Notes under the pieces: generated by a model | The model's database searches: none | Told to the model about the DNA's origin: nothing | What the model saw: the letters and a program-made list of their open reading frames with translations, nothing else | Shown: one piece after another, positions 38,732-48,746 of the stretch | Layout: each line of letters opens with the position of its first letter | Position numbering within the stretch: position 1 is the stretch's first letter | Assembly: GCA_946406115.1 (NCBI GenBank) | Contig: OX291562.1 | Coordinates: 2,882,001 to 2,946,000 of the forward strand | Direction: 5' to 3' | DNA: 64,000 nt | Origin: Apoda limacodes | Lineage: Eukaryota; Arthropoda; Insecta; Lepidoptera; Limacodidae | Made by a program: the position numbers and the translations under genes

Positions 38732-40849
38732 TTAGATTGAAGAGAATTCTTGGACCAGGAGGTAGGTAAGTTGCTGCAGGCCGTGCAGTAATGCGGGCAT
38801 CGGGTTTTGTCCGATCGCGATGGCCTCTATGGCTGCGTTGAGCGCAGCGATGGACGCTCTGGCTATGCTGAGTGACAATGGTGAGACACAGTACGCACCC
38901 CCGGAGAGAGATGCGCGACCCCTAGGGGGTGGCGCGGCGGAGGCAACTGATGGCAAATTATTAAAATTAAAATTTACCTTTTGCTGAGGTACAATGGACG
39001 GGGCTTGCGATCTTGCGGGTATGGGGGGTTGGGGGGGTTTGAACAACAACGACGCCGACGCCGACGCCGGTGTGGGCAATAGGGGTTGAGGTTGGGCGCG
39101 GGGCGCGGCAGCGACGGTGGGCGGGGCAGCGACGGTGGGCGTGGCCACAGACGGCGGTGGCGCCATCTGTGTTTCGACCGCTGGGACTGAAGTAGGCACG
39201 TCAATAATATTTGGGCAAGTTTTAGCCTTACCTCTGCGACCTCTTTTTGACCTCTTTTTAAGGGGTTGAGACCTTTCTGTCGGGGGGTTGGCGGGTGGTA
39301 TAAGAGTTGGCTCCTGAGTACGGTCGTATTCTTGTACCCCTATTACTGGTAGAGGTACCGGCGCTTCATTGCGTGTCGGTGGCGGTTTTGGAGCGGGGGG
39401 GGCATTTTTCACCCCCATTTTTCGCGCTTCCCTCTTGTACATAGGACAGGACCTATCGTTAGCTGCATGCTCTCGCTTACAGTTTGCGCACGTTGGGGTC
39501 GCTTCCCTGTCGCGTTTGCAGTCCGAGGTTTGGTGGCCCTCTCCGCAGCGTACACATCGGATTGGGCGATGACAGTTGGCCGATGAGTGGCCGAATGCTT
39601 GGCATCGGTGGCACTGCGCCGGCCCGGGCTTTGCCTTCCATGCGGTGATGCTGACGCCGGACATGCTGAGGAGCTCTGTGATTTTATAAACATTTTGAAG
39701 CTCACTTTGTTCGTACCTGCGTTCCAGTTGGCCGAAGTATATGCAGTAGGGGCGGCCTCTTGCCCCCGGGATTTGGCGAATGTGCGACAGGGGATATCCG
39801 AGTGCGTTCATTTCAGCGGCTATTTCCTCCAACGGCGCGTCGAGAGGGAGTCCTTTGATCGCTAGCTTTTGAGGTCTCTCATTATCCAGACTATAACAAT
39901 ACCAGGACACGGTATTGTCCGCTTTTGAGACCTCGTCAATATAGGCCGCCACCACCCTGTATTCCTCCGGCGATTGCGGCAAGAAACGCACGCCTTTGCC
40001 AAAAGGGCGCGCGTGCGGGGCGTGCTTCAGGAGGGAGCGCAGCTTTTTGAGATGTACCGACCATTGAGGCAGGTTTTCTACAATGATCGGTGGGTACCTG
40101 GCTTTTGCTTGTTCCTTAGGCTTTTGAGGCTGGCTGGTTGTAGGCGAGGCAGGAATGGCCGACACGTGCGCGTAGGATTGGTTAATGTTTTGGGGAGAAT
40201 TGGTCTCCATTTGCTCCACATTGGTCGCTGCTACTTGCGGCGGGGTCGTTGTTGGGTCGGATACGTAGGTCGTGGTCTCCCTTGCTGCTGCGCGGGCTTG
40301 TTCGGCTGGGTCTTTGAACGGGCTTAAAGAAAAGGGTCGTACCTCACGGCCCATAGTCCTGCGTGGGTCGCTCGTTTTAAGAGCGATCGAGGGCGGGTTG
40401 TCGCGTGGCGGGGGGTTAATTGGCGTCGTCGTCGACGGGGACACAGTTGAAGCGTCGCGCGGGACCGACGCTGGCGGGGCGTGAATAACAATGTCTGAGT
40501 TTGCCGCGGAGCTGGCTATTACCTTGTGCGGCGAGACTATGTTCGATGGAGGTGAGGCCTGGATGGGAGACAGCATGGCGGGGAGTTCTTCATCTTGAAA
40601 ATACTCGTACTCGTCACCTGTCTCCGAAGTGGCGTAGCTCGTGGTGCCCGAGCGGGCTGAGACCATAGACGCAGCCGACGGAGGGCGCGACGGTGGGAAG
40701 GCTGCGGCGAAAGTGCCGTCGGCGGCAGTAACCTGTCCCGTAAAAAGGTTGCGGGCCACTACTGCCGGTGGCTGAGAACGCGACCATACCTGTCGCTTCC
40801 TTACTCCCCGACCCCTGTTGGGGGGATGGCGCAACGGAGGGGGTGGCAT
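38732..40849 (-). CDS. ORF1 Gag-like protein, family A2 (second copy)
   Basis: 705 residues. Same organisation as the ORF1 at 12308-14449: Pro/Ser-rich first half, pre-knuckle domain with W-Y-C-Y-S-L-D, three CCHC knuckles, a basic patch (K-R-S-K-R-G-R-R-G-K) and a Pro-rich tail. The N-terminal 100 residues are nearly the same as in the first A2 copy while the middle has diverged. The frame is intact. Confidence 0.87.
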   Translation of the reverse strand: MPPPPLRHPPNRGRGVRKRQVWSRSQPPAVVARNLFTGQVTAADGTFAAAFPPSRPPSAASMVSARSGTTSYATSETGDEYEYFQDEELPAMLSPIQASPPSNIVSPHKVIASSAANSDIVIHAPPASVPRDASTVSPSTTTPINPPPRDNPPSIALKTSDPRRTMGREVRPFSLSPFKDPAEQARAAARETTTYVSDPTTTPPQVAATNVEQMETNSPQNINQSYAHVSAIPASPTTSQPQKPKEQAKARYPPIIVENLPQWSVHLKKLRSLLKHAPHARPFGKGVRFLPQSPEEYRVVAAYIDEVSKADNTVSWYCYSLDNERPQKLAIKGLPLDAPLEEIAAEMNALGYPLSHIRQIPGARGRPYCIYFGQLERRYEQSELQNVYKITELLSMSGVSITAWKAKPGPAQCHRCQAFGHSSANCHRPIRCVRCGEGHQTSDCKRDREATPTCANCKREHAANDRSCPMYKREARKMGVKNAPPAPKPPPTRNEAPVPLPVIGVQEYDRTQEPTLIPPANPPTERSQPLKKRSKRGRRGKAKTCPNIIDVPTSVPAVETQMAPPPSVATPTVAAPPTVAAAPRAQPQPLLPTPASASASLLFKPPQPPIPARSQAPSIVPQQKVNFNFNNLPSVASAAPPPRGRASLSGGAYCVSPLSLSIARASIAALNAAIEAIAIGQNPMPALLHGLQQLTYLLVQEFSSI

Positions 40850-41202
40850 CTGTAGGGTTGAAGACGCTGACTACAACGACATCCCTCGACGGGCACGCAC
40901 AGAGGCGGCCGGAACCAGAGCAAATAAGAAAAAACACTTACTCCTATTCCAAATTGCCTATCGAGAGTGAAGGAGACAGCAGTCTGTTGCCTTCTTGCTC
41001 GCACACGATGAGCGATGACGATGACGCTTCGGCTCGAACGAGCACCCGCAACACACAAAACGCACGTACGCACACCGTCTACAAACAAAAGGTTTTTCAC
41101 GCAGAATGATTTGTTCATAGGAGCAATTCAGAAAGAAACGAAGCGAAAGAAACAAGATACTCCAAACGAACGATCAAGCTGAATGTATGTATGATAATAT
41201 AC

Positions 41203-41212
41203 ATAATAGGCG
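41203..41212. repeat. Right ATAATAGGCG repeat flanking an A2 copy
   Basis: Partner of 35685-35694. The spacer that follows starts with CCAAAAACTTTTGATTT, the same bases that follow ATAGATGGCG at 14947, so this is the same genomic position in the second histone unit. Confidence 0.7.
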
Positions 41213-42182
41213 CCAAAAACTTTTGATTTTTCGCCTTCTTTAGCAATACTGTAAAGAGAGATCCGTTCTCGAGATACGTTTTCTGTTGCGAACCGTTGAA
41301 AGTTTTCACTTACTCGTATCTATTATAAAAATTATTATACATATATCGAATAACATAATAGGTATATAAATGTAGATATGTTATATATATGAATTATGAA
41401 TTAGACTTTATTATGAATATATAATTATTAGACAAACGGATGCGTGTCGACGTAGAGAACGGTTTGTTTTGACGGTCGCATTCTACGCTCACCTAATGTC
41501 AAGATAAAAATTAGTAATATCTCATCAATATCTAAAAATTAAATAGTTTACGTACGATTTGTTAATAGTTAAAGTTTCGACGGTCCAACGAGAAAGCAGT
41601 TCACACGTACAACGCGTCCGTATCGCCGTGTTGTCGATGTACACCGGAAAGGTGGTAAAACATGAGTGCGTCGCGAGTGGCAACCTAACCTATAGGGGAA
41701 TCCATCAGATGCATTATTAGAGTTTCGTTATTGTACCCTTTTCGATCATTTTAAATGACACTATATTGACTACTATATAATATAAACAAAAATCACATGA
41801 TAGATACAAATATTACTCGTATAATAACCACGTTTCCACATGACGAGAACATAGAACGAACGAATGTAACAAAAGAAACTTGCAAGGCGCACTGCAAGCA
41901 AACACTTACAGCTTCTTAAAATAATAATAAAAAAAAAAAAAAAAAAAAGTGTTAAAAATCAATTAGACATAAGGTATAATAGCTATGTATCATAGGTGTA
42001 TGGACGCTCTTTTGTTGGGTGTGTGGTAGGTAAATAGGTACTTACTCACTACCTTCTTACTTATGTTATTCTCATAAGTTGGGAGCGACAAAATTATAAA
42101 GTAGGTACCTATTTATGTGTATGTATGAATGTATGTATGTATGTATGTATGTATGTAGGTAGGTAGGTACTATCTGTTTTTC
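41213..42182. other. H1-H4 spacer, second copy
   Basis: Nearly identical to 14947-15923 with small indels (A-run lengths, an extra 30-40 bp near 41965-42010, ATGT repeats near 42121-42155). It holds no gene. It is interrupted at 42182 by a plus-strand A1 element. Confidence 0.8.
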
Positions 42183-42564
42183 GGATACATACCTATCATC
42201 ATGGAAATTCATTCTCCATAGTGCATAATATCTCCATAGTGAAAATTGTGTATGTGCTTCAAGAGAACAATTTCTGTAGACGGCGGACGTGCACGGACGA
42301 AATTGTGTTGGGGCTTGTTTTGTTCTGCGTGTCTGCGCCTACGCTTGTGCAGCCTAAAGGTAGACGGTTGCCGCTTTTTCAGCGGCTTTTCGGCGACTTT
42401 GGTAAGCGCATATATTTTATTTTGCTCGGTAATTTTGTTTTGCCGCGGATCGCACAGGTCGTCAGTTGCTCTAGGGCGGCCCCTTCGGGGCCCCCCCACC
42501 GCTGTCTGGTTTGTCTGGTTGCTGATCAAGTATGTTTTTTGTGTAATTTTTACAATCATAAGAA

Positions 42565-44163
42565 ATGCCGCCCCCCGTAGCAGCTCCCCCCCCGGTACGT
42601 AGAGGAGGCGTACGCAAACGTGGCGTATGGCTACGTTCTCAGCCCTCCGCCGCCGTAGTGGCGCGCAACCTTTTCACGGGTGAGATTTCGGCCGAAAATA
42701 GGCCATTTAACGTCGCGTTTCCCCCGTCTAGACCCCCAACTAGGTCATCTATGACCCCAGCCACCTCGGTGTCGTCGGTGTACACGGCTTCTGTGTCCGG
42801 CGACAAGCTATTTAGGGATGAAGATCTCCCCACTTTACCGTCCCTACTGTCACCTATTCAGGACACTCCCCCCCACCGCGACCAAAAGTCGCAGTCCAAG
42901 TCGCATTTGTCACAAAAAACTGCACTCGTTATTAGGCCATGCACCTAATGCCCGCCCATTTGGTAAAGGAGTCCGCTTTTTCCCAAAATCGCCCGACGAA
43001 TACAGGGTGATAGCGGCGTACATCGACGAGCTGTCTAAACTGGACAACACAGTATCCTGGTACTGTTACAGTTTAGACAGCGATCGTCCCCAAAAAATAG
43101 CAATCAAAGGGCTACCGCAGGACACCTCTTTGGACGAGATTGCAGCGGAGCTTGCTTCGGCCAACTTTCCCGTCTCGCATATCCGCCAAATTCCTGCGGT
43201 ACGAGGTCGCCCTAATGTCATATACTACGCGCAATTACAGAATAGGCACCCTATAGCCGACCTCCAAACTCTATACGCGACCAATGAGATGCTGAGCATG
43301 CCGGGCATCTCTATCGAGGCGTGGCGCACCCGACCGGGCCCAGCTCAGTGCCATAGGTGCCAGGCTTTCGGCCACGCCTCAGCAATTGGCATCGGCCAAT
43401 TAAGTGCGTTCGCTGCGGCGGCGAACACCCGGCAGCCGAATGCGACCGCAATACAGTAGCGCTCAAATGCGCTAACTGTAAACAGGCGCATACGGCTAAC
43501 AACCGTGCATGCCTCTTTTTCAGACGTGAGGCCAGGAAAAAGGGTGTGGCATTACCCCCTCCACTGCCTCGTAAGGACCCGCAAAGGGCTACTAATCACC
43601 CCCCCCCTCAACCTACTCCCCTGCAGCAAATCGGTCCCCAGGACTACGAGTTAACGGCAGGCTCAAACTTAATCCCTCCCGCCAACCCTCCAACCGAAAG
43701 ATCCCAGGCTCTCGGGAAGAGAAAGCGCAAGCGTAAACCAAAATCCCTACCGCCTAACGCACAACCTTTGTCGGCACCAGTACCGGCAATATCAGGTCCT
43801 TCAGCCCTTACAGCTACTGCCACTACAAAAACCAGCTCACTCCCCCCAATCGTCGCAATTGTACCGCCACCGCAATTTGCAGACCCCCTGCATCCCCCCA
43901 AACCAGCGCAAAAACCGGCCCCACCTATGCTCGCAACAAACAGTCGGCCGCCTAACCGCCCAACTGCAAACCCGATCATGCAGGGACCTCCGCCTTTTGC
44001 ACCTAGTGCATTAAACATAGCCAGGGCCGCCATAGCGGCGTTAAACTCGGCTATAGAGGCCATTGCAGCCGGACACAACCCATTGCCAGCCCTTTTTAAT
44101 GGGCTAGCGCAACTCACCACAATTCTCACGTGGGAATTTAATGGGGCCTCACAGGGGCCTTAA
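42565..44163 (+). pseudogene. ORF1 Gag-like protein, family A1, deleted and frameshifted
   Basis: The N-terminal 120 or so residues match A1 ORF1. About 0.5 kb is then missing around 42905, joining the N-terminus to the pre-knuckle domain in another frame. A second frameshift sits in the first zinc knuckle near 43381, where one base is lost and the knuckle's last Cys codon reads as Trp. The rest, with knuckles two and three and the Pro-rich tail, is open to 44163. The gene cannot make a normal Gag. Confidence 0.87.
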
Positions 44164-46849
44164 ATTGAGAATTGTGTATTGGAACCCTGGGGGCATAATC
44201 GGCAAGACAGCCGCCCTCAGAACGTTAGTCCAGGAACACGATGTACACATTGTGTTACTGGGCGAAACGAAACTCCGAGGTGAGAATGAGCTCCGCATTC
44301 CAAATTTCTTCACCTATAGGCGAGATGAAATCTCTCCCGCTAATATGGCCTATAGGGGAACGGCAGTACTAGTCCGTCGTGACCTTGTTCATGAACTATT
44401 ACCCCTTCCCCCTTTTACATCTACTCGGTCTATAGGTGTAAAACTTAAGACCGGCAATGCTGAGCTTAAAGTCTTCGCCGCATACAAGCCACCAGTAGCC
44501 CCCTTTGTTCCAATCGACATAGGAAACATCTTTTGTGACGACACACCCACCTTAATCTTAGGCGATCTTAACGCCAAACACCAACAATGGGGTTCACGAA
44601 TTTCAACCAAATCGGGTCGCGAACTAAAAGCAGATGCTGAGGACAAAAACTACTTAGTCATCGGTCCAGGTGCTCCTACTCACTACCCTACTGCAGATAG
44701 GCAATTTCCTGACGTACTTGACATCACATTAGCACACAACATCAATTGGCCAATTGCATTGGAAGTCCTCCACGACACCGACACTCAGCATCTGCCAATC
44801 CTTCTGGTCCTCGGAGTGTCAGCTTGTGGGAAATCCCCCCCGCCCCCTACTAAAACTACTGACTGGGCAAAATTTCACAACTCAATGCTCACGTATAAAT
44901 TGCCACCAGGTGGCATCTCAACCCCATCTCAGGTAGAGGAAGCCGTCATAACCTTCACGACCGCGCTAACGCAGGCCCTTAAGGAGTCCACGAGGTCCTC
45001 AACCACTGCCTCAGGCAAACAATTGCTTCCTGCGCACTTGCGCGTCAAACTCAACAAAAAGAGGGAGCTTCGTAAGCTGTGGTGCCGTACTCGCTGCCCA
45101 GTTTTGAAGGGTGAACTGAATAAATTAAGCAAAGACTTGCAAGCAGAACTTGCCCAATTTCGTAAACTTGCGTGGGACAACACAATCTTTAAGGCTAGCG
45201 ATGACGATGCCGCCTTATTTCGTTTGGCCCGCCAAGTTTCGAAAACATCACCCCCCATTTGCCCTCTGATTGACTCCTCCGGCATCCGCCACTATCACGC
45301 CGCAGAACGCGCGGAACTACTGGCCGATCACTTCGAGGACCAGTTTAAACCGAACCCCATTACCGACCCACTGCACACGCTAGGAGTAATAGATCGCGTA
45401 GAGCAATTCCTCGCGGCCCCAGCCCCACCACTCAGAGGTGATTACTTCATCTCGCCCAAAGAGGTGAGAAAGGAGGCCACCAAACTTAATAAACGTAAAT
45501 CACCTGGCCCCGACGAGATTCCAAACACGGCGATTATTATGCTGCCAAGGAAGGGTCTGGTGGCACTCACCCGGATCTTTAATGGGATATTGCGCTCTAG
45601 ACATTTCCCATCTACCTGGAAGACCGGAAAAGTCATTGTTCTCCCGAAACCAGGGAAAGACCGTCACCGCCCAGAACATTACCGGCCGATCACTTTGCTG
45701 TCTAACCTAGCTAAGCTGTTCGAACGCCTACTAATACATAGGATATCTCCCCATATCCAGCTTAGGCCTGAACAGTTTGGTTTTAGGGACAGTCATAGCA
45801 CTACCCTGCAGCTTGTGCGCGTGCTCCATCACATGGCCTTCGAGCTAAACAAGGGCAGGCGCACGGTCGGTGTATTTCTCGATATGGAGAAGGCCTTCGA
45901 CCGGGTTTGGCACGAAGGACTACTGTACAAGCTGCTGGACACGGATCTCCCCCCTATGCTCGGTCGAGTAATAGCTTCGTTTCTGGACAAACGGAGCTTC
46001 TATGTCTCGGTCGAGAACAAACATTCAGCAAACAAACCCATTAAAGCAGGGGTACCACAAGGCAGCTGCCTATCGCCTCTGCTCTACGCGCTCTTCACTA
46101 ACGACATCCCCACTCTCAGTGATTCCGGTTTAGCTGAAGGTGTTGAAGACGTACACCTAGCGCTCTACGCGGACGACAGCGCCTACATGTCCTCCTCTCG
46201 CAAAGCAAAATTAGCAGCCAAGAAAATGCAGCGTCTATTGGACACTTTGCCCGGCTGGCTCGACAAGTGGAGAATAGCCGTAAACGCCAGCAAAACAACT
46301 GCAATTTTGACCGGCCCACAAAGATTCCTCCCACCGAAACTTGTGTTTCGAGGCCAAGTCATTGAGTGGCAACCCAGTGTAAAGTACCTTGGTTGCGTTA
46401 TAGACCGCCCCTTGCGCATGCGCAAAATGCTTGACCATGTGTCAGCACGCGCGGCCGCAGCACGGGCGGCGCTTAGACCGGTACTTTCCTCTGACTTGCC
46501 TCTCAAAACTAAAATTCGCCTGTACAAACTGTACATTCGGTCAAGACTGACCTACGCAGCCCCTGCCTGGTACGGACTTCTATCTTCATCCAGCAAACAT
46601 AAGCTCCAGGTTGTCCAAAATAAGTCGCTGAGAATATTAACCGGCGCCGGCCGCTACGTCCGTAACTCCACCATCGCTAGTGACACCAAAACCGAATCAC
46701 TCGCAGAGTTCATCTCTGGTTTGTCTAAACACCTCTTCGTACGCGCTGATAACAGCCGCCATCAACACCTTAGGGGCATTGCCCCACTACACGCCCGCCC
46801 TCCTGAAGGACGTCCTCTCCCCCGAGAGCTCATTCCCAGAGGTGAATAA
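44141..46849 (+). CDS. ORF2 endonuclease-reverse transcriptase, family A1 (plus-strand copy)
   Basis: 902 residues, intact. It starts with M-G-P-H-R-G at an ATG that overlaps the end of ORF1 by 23 nt, confirming the start proposed for the other A1 copy. It carries an APE endonuclease (L-G-E-T-K, L-G-D-L-N, T-Q-H-L-P-I in place of S-D-H), RT (F-D-R-V-W-H, G-V-P-Q-G-S, Y-A-D-D) and the C-terminal domain. Roughly a tenth of residues differ from the copy at 2084-4834, so the two are not recent sisters. Confidence 0.9.
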   Translation: MGPHRGLKLRIVYWNPGGIIGKTAALRTLVQEHDVHIVLLGETKLRGENELRIPNFFTYRRDEISPANMAYRGTAVLVRRDLVHELLPLPPFTSTRSIGVKLKTGNAELKVFAAYKPPVAPFVPIDIGNIFCDDTPTLILGDLNAKHQQWGSRISTKSGRELKADAEDKNYLVIGPGAPTHYPTADRQFPDVLDITLAHNINWPIALEVLHDTDTQHLPILLVLGVSACGKSPPPPTKTTDWAKFHNSMLTYKLPPGGISTPSQVEEAVITFTTALTQALKESTRSSTTASGKQLLPAHLRVKLNKKRELRKLWCRTRCPVLKGELNKLSKDLQAELAQFRKLAWDNTIFKASDDDAALFRLARQVSKTSPPICPLIDSSGIRHYHAAERAELLADHFEDQFKPNPITDPLHTLGVIDRVEQFLAAPAPPLRGDYFISPKEVRKEATKLNKRKSPGPDEIPNTAIIMLPRKGLVALTRIFNGILRSRHFPSTWKTGKVIVLPKPGKDRHRPEHYRPITLLSNLAKLFERLLIHRISPHIQLRPEQFGFRDSHSTTLQLVRVLHHMAFELNKGRRTVGVFLDMEKAFDRVWHEGLLYKLLDTDLPPMLGRVIASFLDKRSFYVSVENKHSANKPIKAGVPQGSCLSPLLYALFTNDIPTLSDSGLAEGVEDVHLALYADDSAYMSSSRKAKLAAKKMQRLLDTLPGWLDKWRIAVNASKTTAILTGPQRFLPPKLVFRGQVIEWQPSVKYLGCVIDRPLRMRKMLDHVSARAAAARAALRPVLSSDLPLKTKIRLYKLYIRSRLTYAAPAWYGLLSSSSKHKLQVVQNKSLRILTGAGRYVRNSTIASDTKTESLAEFISGLSKHLFVRADNSRHQHLRGIAPLHARPPEGRPLPRELIPRGE

Positions 46850-47198
46850 TTTACTTATGCACCCTCTTACCCACTCACCCACCTCCTTCCTTTTCCTTAC
46901 ACTCCCCCTTTACTTGATTTTATTTTAGTTTGACTTTTAGCACATTTTTATTTTTATTTTTGCTTTTATTTTTATTTTGCTTTTTGCTTTGTTTTCTTTC
47001 TTTTTCGTTTTATTTTTATTTTGCCCTTATTTTATTTTATTCTCATTTTGTTTTGCTCGTTTTTGTTTTTAGTTTTTATTCTTTTGTTTTTATTTTTACT
47101 GTATGCGCTTACCATGTTTTTATTTCTATTTTTATTTCATTTCTATTTTATTTTATTATTTTCATTTTTCACCTTCGAATTGTGAAAATTCAACCACC

Positions 47199-47350
47199 AC
47201 CAAGGGGCCTGATAAGTAGGCCTCCTTTCAATTTCACCGGGGGTGTTCAGCACCCCTGAGCTTCTGCCCGGGTCATGGTGGGAGGTAAATTCCCCTCCCC
47301 CGACACCCGCACCTCAACACCCAATAGGGTGATAGAGAAGAGACCCCACG
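47199..47350 (+). other. Structured 3' UTR RNA, plus-strand A1 copy
   Basis: The same hairpin series in the sense orientation: GGCCTGATAAGTAGGCC, a GGGGTG/CACCCC hairpin, invariant TGCCCGGGTCAT, GGGAGG/CCTCCC, and CACCC(AATA)GGGTG close to the 3' end. In the last hairpin the loop differs from that of the other A1 copies while the stem is kept. Confidence 0.68.
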
Positions 47351-47363
47351 TCGCCACGTCGCC

Positions 47364-47892
47364 AACCGTTGAAAGTTTTCACTTACTCGTATCTATTATA
47401 AAAAATATTATACATATATCGGATAATATAATAGGTATATAAATGTAGATATGTTATATATATGAATTAGACTTTATTATGAATATAAAATTGTTAGACA
47501 AACGGATGCGTGTCGACGTAGAGAACGGTTTGTTTAATGTCTAAAAAAAAAAAAAAAAAAAAAGGTGGTAAAACATGAGTGCGTCGCGAGCGAGTGGCAA
47601 CTTAACCTATAGGGGAATTCATCAGATGCATTATTAGAGTTTCATTATTGTACCCTTTTCGATCATTTAAATGACACTATATTGACTACTATATAATATC
47701 AACAAAAATCACATCATAGATACAAATATTACTCGTATAATAACCACGTTTCCACGTGACGACAACATAGAACGAACGAATGTAACAAAAGAAACTTGCA
47801 AGTCGCACTGCAAGCAAACACTTGCAGCTTCTTAAAAAGTGTTAAGAATTGATTAGACATAGGTATAATACCTATGTATCATAGGTGTATGT
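47364..47892. repeat. Duplicated part of the H1-H4 spacer
   Basis: Resembles 41292-41995 (and 15027-15715) but with a deletion replaced by an A-run near 47537-47560 and scattered substitutions. With the left copy it flanks the plus-strand A1 element. It stops matching at about 47892. Confidence 0.8.
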
Positions 47893-48282
47893 AGGGTGAC
47901 ATGGTAAACAGTGAACCACTAAAAGTTTTAACATTTATAAATGCACTGAACGTGAATGTAATTAAGTACTATTGTCATAAGACCAAAGGAAATTTATTAA
48001 ACTTGCGTTTTGCATAATGTGTACAATGTGTATACAGTGAACCATCACTTTAATTACCTAGCTTTATCGCATATTATAAAAATATTTATTGATAGAAATG
48101 TCGTTAAATAAAACTATAGTAATGTAATATTTAATAATTTGTTTATATATTTGTATTCGTCAGCAACAATCACGTAAAATTAGTACAAAACAAACAAGTA
48201 GGTACTAATTTAACTTACAAATCTAATTAGGAACACCGACTATATTAGTTAAAGCTTGGCTCTTTATATTCTACATTACAAT
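47893..48282. other. Unassigned AT-rich DNA before the BEL/Pao element
   Basis: 390 bp with no recognisable gene or repeat relation inside the window. A CAGTGAACC word occurs twice, near 47909 and 48043. It could be unique flanking DNA or part of another mobile element. Confidence 0.5.
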
Positions 48283-48736
48283 TGTTACGAACACGCACAG
48301 GGGCGACGGGCGTAGGCTAGCTTCCTCGGTTGCTAAAACGAAGCTACGACGACGAAGCGCCGTAGAAATTAGACAACCGTACGGTAGCTAGCTACTAGAT
48401 TAGGCCACTGACATGTTTATAGTGGACTGTATGTTGTGGGCGACCGTATTGCGGGCCGGACGGGTGAAGCCAGGTGTCGCACTTGTGAACCGCTGACCAC
48501 GAAGATTTCTTGAGCGCAAAATAAAATAGCCGAAGTGAAGCTGAGTCTTCTTGTGAAGAATTTATTTACACTAGAGCACTTATTTTACACTTAATTTCTA
48601 GCAGAGTTTCTTCCTTTTTCCTAGCAGCGTTTCTTTCTTGAACCTTCAATTGAGCACTTATTTTCTTGCAGAGTTTATTCCTTGATTGTTGGTTCTTCCT
48701 TTCTTGATTTCTTGCTGCGAACTGCGACTGCGAACT

Positions 48737-48746
48737 GACGATGACC
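48737..48746. repeat. Left target duplication of the B fragment in the 3' LTR
   Basis: GACGATGACC, repeated at 50764-50773. The same decamer flanks the other B copy in the 5' LTR at 57883-57892 and 63709-63718. Confidence 0.88.

Larger units (their letters stand above)
35695..41180 (-). mobile_element. Family A2 non-LTR retrotransposon, nearly full length (second subtype)
   Basis: 5' UTR 40850-41180, ORF1 38732-40849, ORF2 36048 to about 38735, 3' UTR with structured end (35710-35845). Its 5' UTR is nearly identical to that of the copy at 9283-14793, but the ORFs differ by scattered substitutions and indels, so it is a sister lineage. The 3' end has no poly(A). A 22-bp bridge follows the 5' end before the right ATAATAGGCG. 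Confidence 0.88.
42183..47355 (+). mobile_element. Family A1 non-LTR retrotransposon, plus strand, ORF1 broken
   Basis: 5' UTR 42183-42564 (including the GTAGACGGCGGACGTG-like block at 42276), ORF1 remnants 42565-44163, complete ORF2 44141-46849, T-rich 3' UTR and structured end (about 47199-47345). It has no poly(A). It is the only family A copy pointing away from H1, and its flanks are two copies of the same spacer segment (left copy ends at 42182, right copy starts at 47364). The exact ends are uncertain by about 10 bp. Confidence 0.87.
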
